Source: Heliorestis convoluta
Lineage (GTDB): Bacteria; Bacillota; Desulfitobacteriia; Heliobacteriales; Heliobacteriaceae
Assembly (NCBI RefSeq): GCF_009649955.1
Contig: NZ_CP045875.1
Coordinates: forward strand, 1,469,501 to 1,533,500
Length of the DNA stretch: 64,000 bases
Direction: 5' to 3'
A model generated the notes under the pieces. That model was not told the DNA's origin, searched no databases, and worked only from the letters and a program-made list of their open reading frames with translations. A program made the position numbers and the translations under genes. Shown here piece by piece: positions 61,514 through 64,000 of the stretch (the first letter of the stretch is position 1; each line of letters opens with the position of its first letter).

Positions 61514-61538
61514 GCCCGTCAGAAATGACGGGTTTTGT
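61514..61538. terminator. repeat hairpin, copy 6 (shortened)
   Basis: CCCGTCA pairs with TGACGGG across GAAA, followed by TTTTG. Confidence 0.7.
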
Positions 61539-61554
61539 CGTATCCAATTAGCAA

Positions 61555-62013
61555 TCATCGCTGATCCAGTTGTCCATAGGATTTTGTTTTAGCTTCTGGC
61601 CATCGTTGCTTATGTACGGTGTCGGCAATATTGACCGTTACATGACCTTCTTCAACAGCTTTTCGTAAAGCCGACCTAGCTGTAATTAAAAACAATTCGA
61701 CCATTCGATTGGATAAGCCTGATTGTAGTTGGTCGTTAAGCAAAGTTTGTAGTTGTGACGTTTCTAAAGCTGTTAGGGAACAGTGGCCCAACGTAGGCTT
61801 TAGTTGGTTGTTGACGATGTAGCTGTGGTTCAGCTGTTGGTCGGCAAGGACAGTGGCTTTCCAAGCTACGGCATCGTCGTAATCCTTGAAGGATTTACGT
61901 TTGTAGTCGTGTTTGCCGTTAGCTTTCTTTCCGATGTAGATTTGAGCTACCCAGTAGCCGTCCTTACGTTGATAAATGCTGCCCTCGCCTTTACGGTTAC
62001 GTTCCCTAGACAT
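61555..62013 (-). pseudogene. tyrosine integrase (family B), deleted
   Basis: It matches the 50100 integrase but jumps from VLADQQL to NHSYIVNN (about 40 codons lost) and breaks off after VNIADTVHK. No catalytic domain remains. Confidence 0.88.
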
Positions 62014-62135
62014 AACGGCTGCTCCTTTCACAGTTGTAGTTGGTGGTTAACTGTTGTTGGGGCAGTTGTAGTTTATCTAGGGTGAGGGGAGAAGTGAAGG
62101 GGGAAAATAGTGTCCAAAAAAATTGAAATTAACCA

Positions 62136-62186
62136 TTGACTTTCCAACCTACACACTGTAGAATAAAAAACACTACACAATGTAGG
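62136..62186 (+). promoter_or_regulatory. promoter with BlaI-type operators, second copy
   Basis: TTGACT (62136) and TAGAAT (62159) are 17 bases apart. CTACACACTGTAG and CTACACAATGTAG (both TACA-N3-TGTA) flank the -10 box and start region. It is the better match to BlaI-type operators and is the likely ancestral bla-type promoter. Confidence 0.7.
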
Positions 62187-62198
62187 TTAAAAAACAGG

Positions 62199-62415
62199 GA
62201 TATTTAGAAGCACGAATTAGATCATTGGAAACGTAAGGGCTGAAGAATCTAATGCTTTTCACAAACGCATTCACGCTGGTTTAACCTTATTGTGTATCTG
62301 TTTTGACGTGATATGGCTCGCTTTTGTGAAGTATTTTGAATTAAAGCGTTATTCGAGCCATGAATTCTCAAGAAAGGAGATGATACTGCGAGCTTTTTCT
62401 CAATGTACTCTGGTA
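62199..62415 (+). pseudogene. blaR1 remnant
   Basis: The stretch matches 63782-63995 of the intact blaR1-like gene with many changes and several small deletions, including CACGAATTAGATCATTGG at the zinc site. The frame is broken. Confidence 0.85.
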
Positions 62416-62500
62416 ACCGACAAAAATGTCAAAGTGATAAATACCTTTAGTGATGAAAAATAGCGAAGAAATCAAATAAAACTAAATGAGAGGTCTGAGC

Positions 62501-62743
62501 ATGAAGATCAATCAGATTATTTCACTCATTTGTTTTTTTATTGGTATAACACTATGGATACCTAATATTGTATTTCAGATAGCATCACCTCTTTGGTTAT
62601 TAACTTTTATTATTGCACCAATTGGGATCGTTTTTTCTATACGTGGAAAATCTAATATACTTTTAACCTTAAACTTATTGGTGTTGCTCAGTTTCTTTAT
62701 CTTAATGTTTCTTGGATATTTAGCTTTAGTATTTACAAATTAA
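62501..62743 (+). CDS. membrane protein, unknown
   Basis: ATG 62501 follows GAGAGG and gives 80 aa with three membrane helices. It lies between the blaR1 remnant and blaI. Unknown function. Confidence 0.6.
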   Translation: MKINQIISLICFFIGITLWIPNIVFQIASPLWLLTFIIAPIGIVFSIRGKSNILLTLNLLVLLSFFILMFLGYLALVFTN

Positions 62744-62815
62744 AATGAAGCTGTTTTACTTTGTATGCCAATTTACATTCCCCTTAAGTCCCTTAAATAA
62801 AGGAGCAGTATTTAC

Positions 62816-63184
62816 ATGAAAAAGATACAGAGAATGTCAGATGCAGAAAAACAAATTATGGAGTTTATATGGTCCGTCAAAGGCCCCGTAACGACGAAAG
62901 ATATCATAGGTAATTTACCAGAAGGAAAGACATGGAAGAAGAACACAGTCATAACCTTTCTATCTCGCTTGACAGATAAAGGAATCCTTACAGCAACGAA
63001 AATAGGCAAAGCCCACCATTATGAACCTTGCCTAACAGAAGAAGAATATAAATTATTCGAAACAAAGCAATTTATTCAAGATGTTCATAAAGGATCACTC
63101 GTTGGCTTTTTAAGTACGCTTTGTGGTAGTGGTGATTTAACCAAGGAAGACATTGAAGAACTGAGAAAGAAACTGAAAGAGTGA
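62816..63184 (+). CDS. blaI: BlaI/MecI-family repressor
   Basis: The 122-aa protein has a winged helix typical of BlaI/MecI (SDAEKQIMEFIWSVKGPVTT; KNTVITFLSRLTDKGILTA) and a dimerisation tail. Such repressors bind TACA/TGTA dyads and are cleaved or released on signal from BlaR1. The neighbouring blaR1 and two operator-bearing promoters fit. ATG follows AAAGGAG. Confidence 0.9.
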   Translation: MKKIQRMSDAEKQIMEFIWSVKGPVTTKDIIGNLPEGKTWKKNTVITFLSRLTDKGILTATKIGKAHHYEPCLTEEEYKLFETKQFIQDVHKGSLVGFLSTLCGSGDLTKEDIEELRKKLKE

Positions 63185-63190
63185 GTTTTT

Positions 63191-64000
63191 ATGCTAAGTA
63201 GTATCTACAGTCAATTACTCACCCTGTCTATTGTAGCTAGCGGGCTATACCTTCTTTTCAAGCTAGTAAGCCCTACTACTTTGAAGCATTTCAGTCCCAG
63301 ATGGCACTATCTAACTTATCTGCTAGCTTACACTTTTTTTCTGATTCCTTATCACATGTTTCTACCCTGGCTGGATCTAACCTATCTTTACAGAGCGAGT
63401 CAAAATTCAGGGCTCTCTTACATAACTGAAGCAATCGATAAACAGAACTTGGTGATCCCACAGGAACAAGTGTATGTTACTTTTTCCTCTTACTATGACT
63501 TCTTACCTCATCTAATGATAGCTGGTACACTCATCTTTCTGACTGTTTTTTTGATTCAAAACTATCAATTGCATCGCCGTATTTTTCGCACCTGTCGACT
63601 ATCAGATAACAGACAGGCATTGAACGTTCTTGCTACATGTAAAAAAGAAATGAACATAACCAAAGAGATAGTCCTTTATCAGTCATCTTACGCATCAACG
63701 CCTTTTTTGTACGGTCTTTTTAAGCCTTGCATTGTATTACCGGATATCGAGTTTGCAGAAGAAGAGTTAAAGTATGTATTACAGCACGAATTGACCCATT
63801 GGAAACATAAGGACAACTGGTTGAAGGTTCTATTACTTTTCATAAACGCCCTTCATTGGTTTAACCCTATCGCTTACATGGCTCGACGTGACATGGATCG
63901 CTTTTGCGAACTAAATTGTGACCGAAGTGTTATAAGATCCATGAATTTCCAAGAAAAGAGACGATATTGCGAGCTTATTCTCAATGTACTTTGGAATGTA
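63191..64000 (+). CDS. blaR1: BlaR1/MecR1-like M56 sensor peptidase, 3' end off window
   Basis: The frame starts MLSSIYSQLLTLSIVASGLY and has membrane helices, then STPFLYGLFKPCIVLP and the zinc site HELTHWKHKDN, the M56 signature. A later NALHWFNPIAYMARRDMDRF motif is also typical. It runs past base 64000, so any sensor domain is unseen. It senses a cell-wall signal and inactivates the repressor encoded seven bases upstream. Confidence 0.9.
   Translation, partial: MLSSIYSQLLTLSIVASGLYLLFKLVSPTTLKHFSPRWHYLTYLLAYTFFLIPYHMFLPWLDLTYLYRASQNSGLSYITEAIDKQNLVIPQEQVYVTFSSYYDFLPHLMIAGTLIFLTVFLIQNYQLHRRIFRTCRLSDNRQALNVLATCKKEMNITKEIVLYQSSYASTPFLYGLFKPCIVLPDIEFAEEELKYVLQHELTHWKHKDNWLKVLLLFINALHWFNPIAYMARRDMDRFCELNCDRSVIRSMNFQEKRRYCELILNVLWNV

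Larger units (their letters stand above)
62014..62500. other. noncoding: leader repeat 3, BlaI-type promoter, blaR1 remnant
   Basis: Copy 3 of the integrase leader (62014-62099) is followed by a promoter (62136-62186) and a decayed blaR1 segment (62199-62415). No intact gene lies here. Confidence 0.75.

Overview
The window comes from a spore-forming, probably anaerobic member of the Bacillota (Firmicutes). Shine-Dalgarno sites are strong (GGAGG/AGGTGG), starts are ATG/GTG/TTG, GC content is moderate, a Spo0E-like phosphatase is present, and the phage carries an oxygen-sensitive class III ribonucleotide reductase. I cannot name the genus. Most of the window (about 2.5-46.1 kb) is one nearly complete siphovirus-type prophage or phage genome. 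About 18 kb of scrambled accessory DNA follows it on the right.

Layout: 1-2.4 kb holds a cytosine-C5 methylase (running off the left edge), divergent from a candidate restriction endonuclease. 2.5-6.6 kb holds an adenine/N4 methylase, an iteron cluster, an HTH protein, a tyrosine recombinase, a 1-kb noncoding repeat array and a Spo0E-like gene. 6.65-10 kb holds an ABC-ATPase/GNAT fusion, an amidoligase, a 92-aa protein and a gamma-glutamylcyclotransferase-like enzyme, ending at the terminase. 10.2-24.9 kb holds head and tail genes in standard order, including a -1 frameshift tail chaperone. 25-26.1 kb is lysis. 26.2-30.4 kb is replication (iteron-bearing initiator, helicase loader, helicase, primase). 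30.4-31.3 kb is a reversed repressor block with palindromic operators. 31.5-46 kb holds a sigma-like factor, an SSB-like protein, family A DNA polymerase, Cas4-like and Hjc-like nucleases, NrdG/NrdD, C5 methylase, dUTPase, a ThyX-like enzyme, a frameshifted methylase, a dNMP kinase, a second sigma-like regulator and a secreted LysM-CAP protein.

47-62.1 kb is a graveyard and cargo island. It holds a 3' fragment of tRNA-Trp, scars of two integrase families, three copies of one integrase (one full length, two broken), six copies of one terminator hairpin, a decayed second copy of the phage amidoligase-to-portal region, and small membrane or secreted cargo genes, many tail-to-tail with integrase 3' ends. 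60.4-64 kb holds a secreted bacteriocin-like protein with a small membrane partner under a promoter with BlaI-type operators, a blaR1 remnant, and a blaI-blaR1 pair that leaves the window.

Working together: the phage carries its own replisome, nucleotide supply and DNA methylation. The Spo0E-like protein, with Spo0A-box-like sequences upstream of four phage units, suggests it senses or blocks host sporulation. The most unusual observations are this sporulation link, the amidoligase/ABC-GNAT module that recurs in a second decayed copy beside the terminase, several genes whose best start codon is ATC, and repeated integrase-scar/cargo junctions.
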